From Nocardia brasiliensis IFM 10847 (GTDB taxonomy: Bacteria > Actinomycetota > Actinomycetes > Mycobacteriales > Mycobacteriaceae), in the NCBI RefSeq assembly GCF_000710915.1, contig NZ_BAUA01000091.1:1-60580 (forward strand): a stretch of 60,580 bases of DNA, written 5' to 3'. The notes under the pieces were generated by a model that ran no database searches, was not told the origin of the DNA, and saw only the letters and a program-made list of their open reading frames with translations. Shown here piece by piece: positions 59,847-60,580 of this stretch. How positions within the stretch are numbered: position 1 is the stretch's first letter; every line of letters begins with the position of its first letter. The position numbers and the translations under genes were made by a program.

Positions 59847-60050
59847 CTATCCGTCGACTACCACTACCTCGGGCCCCGGCAGCGCGAACAATGCTGTCGC
59901 GGCGAGCTTTTCGAGATGGCGTAGCTGGCGTTCGTGCACGACGATCCGGCGCAGTGCCTCGTTGATGGTGGCGTTGCTCGTCGAGGTGCCCATGATCGCG
60001 GCAGCGGCGGCGAGCAGTTTCTGGTCGAGATCGATCCGCACGGATTTCAT
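59847..60050 (-). CDS. VapB-type antitoxin, apparently without a toxin
   Basis: 67 residues from ATG 60050, with AGGAGG 5-10 bases upstream. MKSVRIDLDQKLLAAAAAIMGTSTSNATINEALRRIV is a typical ribbon-helix-helix VapB start. In vapBC operons a PIN-domain vapC gene follows directly, but here the gene ends 6 bases from the convergent hydrolase gene, leaving no room for a toxin. The C terminus (ATALFALPGPEVVVVDG) is Val-rich. Either an orphan antitoxin acting on a partner elsewhere or a remnant. Confidence 0.75.
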   Translation of the reverse strand: MKSVRIDLDQKLLAAAAAIMGTSTSNATINEALRRIVVHERQLRHLEKLAATALFALPGPEVVVVDG

Positions 60051-60387
60051 GCGTCCTCCTTCGTACGTTCGCCATTTTGCGCTGTCTCGCCCGCTCATGT
60101 CCGGCAAATCGATCAGAGTCACCGAATTCGCCGAGTTTTTCAGGGCCGCAAGTAGGTTCGGCACCCGGGTGAACAGGCACATAGGCGGTTCCCGGCACAC
60201 ACTCGGCATCGTCTTCGGCACCGCGAGCCCGGACGGGTAGGACGACCCGACAGCCACTGGTCAGCTCGCCGTCGGATCAGGCGGTCCTACGCCGGTATGT
60301 GGACACGAATCGGGCACCAGCTAGACACTTTGTCAAGCTGAATGTCCGTTTGTTGTCGCCGGGCCGTCGCGGTGCTTGCATCGTCGT
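60051..60387. other. Intergenic region upstream of the phenylalanine hydroxylase gene
   Basis: About 340 bases with no gene I can support. A rightward open frame from ATG 60097 (47 residues, MSGKSIRVTEFAEFFRAASR at its start) lacks coding character I recognise. The last 80 bases include TTTGTCAAGC and TTTGTTGTC stretches that may belong to the promoter of the next gene. Confidence 0.4.
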
Positions 60388-60580
60388 ATGTTCACCGAAG
60401 CTCAGCTGTACTCACCGGTGACCCGGTCCGGCGACGGCGATGTGACCGTCCACCTGAGCGACGAGCACCCTGGCGTGCACGACGCTGACTACCGGACCCG
60501 GCGCAACGCCATCGCCGAACTGGCACTCGACTACGCGCCGGGCAAGCCGGTTCCGCAGATCGACTACACCGACGAAGAAC
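60388..60580 (+). CDS. phhA: Phenylalanine 4-monooxygenase, 5' part only
   Basis: The window ends after 64 codons. From ATG 60388 the frame includes VHLSDEHPGVHDADYRTRRN, AELALDYAPGKPVPQIDYTDEE, which matches the N-terminal region of bacterial monomeric phenylalanine hydroxylases (HPGxxDxxYRxRR-xxIAxLAxxxxPGxPxPxIxYTxxE). The enzyme converts phenylalanine to tyrosine with pterin and iron. The iron-binding region lies beyond the window. An indolepyruvate oxidoreductase at the other end of the window could also serve aromatic amino acid catabolism, but they are 54 kb apart. Confidence 0.75.
   Translation, partial: MFTEAQLYSPVTRSGDGDVTVHLSDEHPGVHDADYRTRRNAIAELALDYAPGKPVPQIDYTDEE

Noticed and set aside
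59847..60257. A 136-codon form of the antitoxin frame
   Set aside because: The extra N-terminal 69 residues have no homology, while ATG 60050 has a perfect AGGAGG.
1..60580. tRNA genes, CRISPR arrays, insertion sequences, replication origin
   Set aside because: I looked for T-loop motifs, spaced direct repeats, transposase motifs and terminal inverted repeats and saw none. A program such as a tRNA or IS finder was not available.

Overview
High-GC actinobacterial chromosome, most likely Nocardia or a close relative in the Mycobacteriales. The main reason is gene order: lhr-nei, glpD, lpdA, a gamma-glutamylcyclotransferase-like gene, two M20 amidohydrolases, deoD, pmmB, upp, an Rv3311-like gene, add, deoA, cdd and sdhCDAB follow the order I recall for Mycobacterium tuberculosis Rv3296-Rv3319, with local insertions. 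EspC/WXG-type secretion genes and many apparently leaderless promoters (TANNNT 5-8 bases before the start codon, no Shine-Dalgarno) fit this placement. I see no tRNA, rRNA, CRISPR array, insertion sequence or prophage.

Layout. 1-2.7 kb: terminator, a tandem pair of related small unknown proteins, a DUF2283 protein, an atypical LuxR-type regulator and a small membrane protein. 2.8-8.2 kb: a fused indolepyruvate ferredoxin oxidoreductase and a secreted lipase. 8.3-11.3 kb: SDR and patatin genes divergent from a TetR gene, then a phosphatase-fold protein. 11.5-17.4 kb: the DNA-repair pair lhr-nei2 behind a probable DNA-damage promoter. 17.4-21.8 kb: an amine-oxidase-like flavoenzyme coupled to a TetR, a small secreted protein and a two-component system. 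21.8-25.4 kb: divergent glpD and glpK (glycerol use). 25.4-31 kb: secreted and membrane proteins, an aminotransferase and lpdA. 31-46 kb: amidohydrolases and purine/pyrimidine salvage (deoD, pmmB, upp, add, deoA, cdd), interrupted by an enoyl-CoA hydratase and a type VII secretion-linked cassette (EspC-like, WXG-NlpC/P60, two YbaB-like proteins). 46-50 kb: succinate dehydrogenase sdhCDAB. 50-60.6 kb: envelope and accessory genes (unknown membrane proteins, a GT-C-like protein, a PPOX flavoprotein, a Gly-Ala repeat secreted protein with a probable frameshift, PhoD phosphatase, RadC, a secreted peptidase-like lipoprotein, an orphan VapB antitoxin) and the 5' end of a phenylalanine 4-monooxygenase gene cut by the window edge.

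How genes work together. deoD, add, deoA, cdd and upp recover nucleosides and bases, and pmmB (a pentose/hexose phosphomutase homologue) could handle the sugar phosphates released. glpK and glpD feed glycerol into glycolysis and the respiratory chain, which succinate dehydrogenase also supplies. Most notable are two short bridging frames (40223-40264 and 46745-46828) that each begin in or next to the stop of one gene and end inside the start of the next, and carry related GAGCGA-rich DNA and related peptides. Also worth attention: a 14-bp perfect inverted repeat across the response-regulator start, a PafBC-like promoter on lhr, and the secretion cassette inserted between upp and the Rv3311-like gene.
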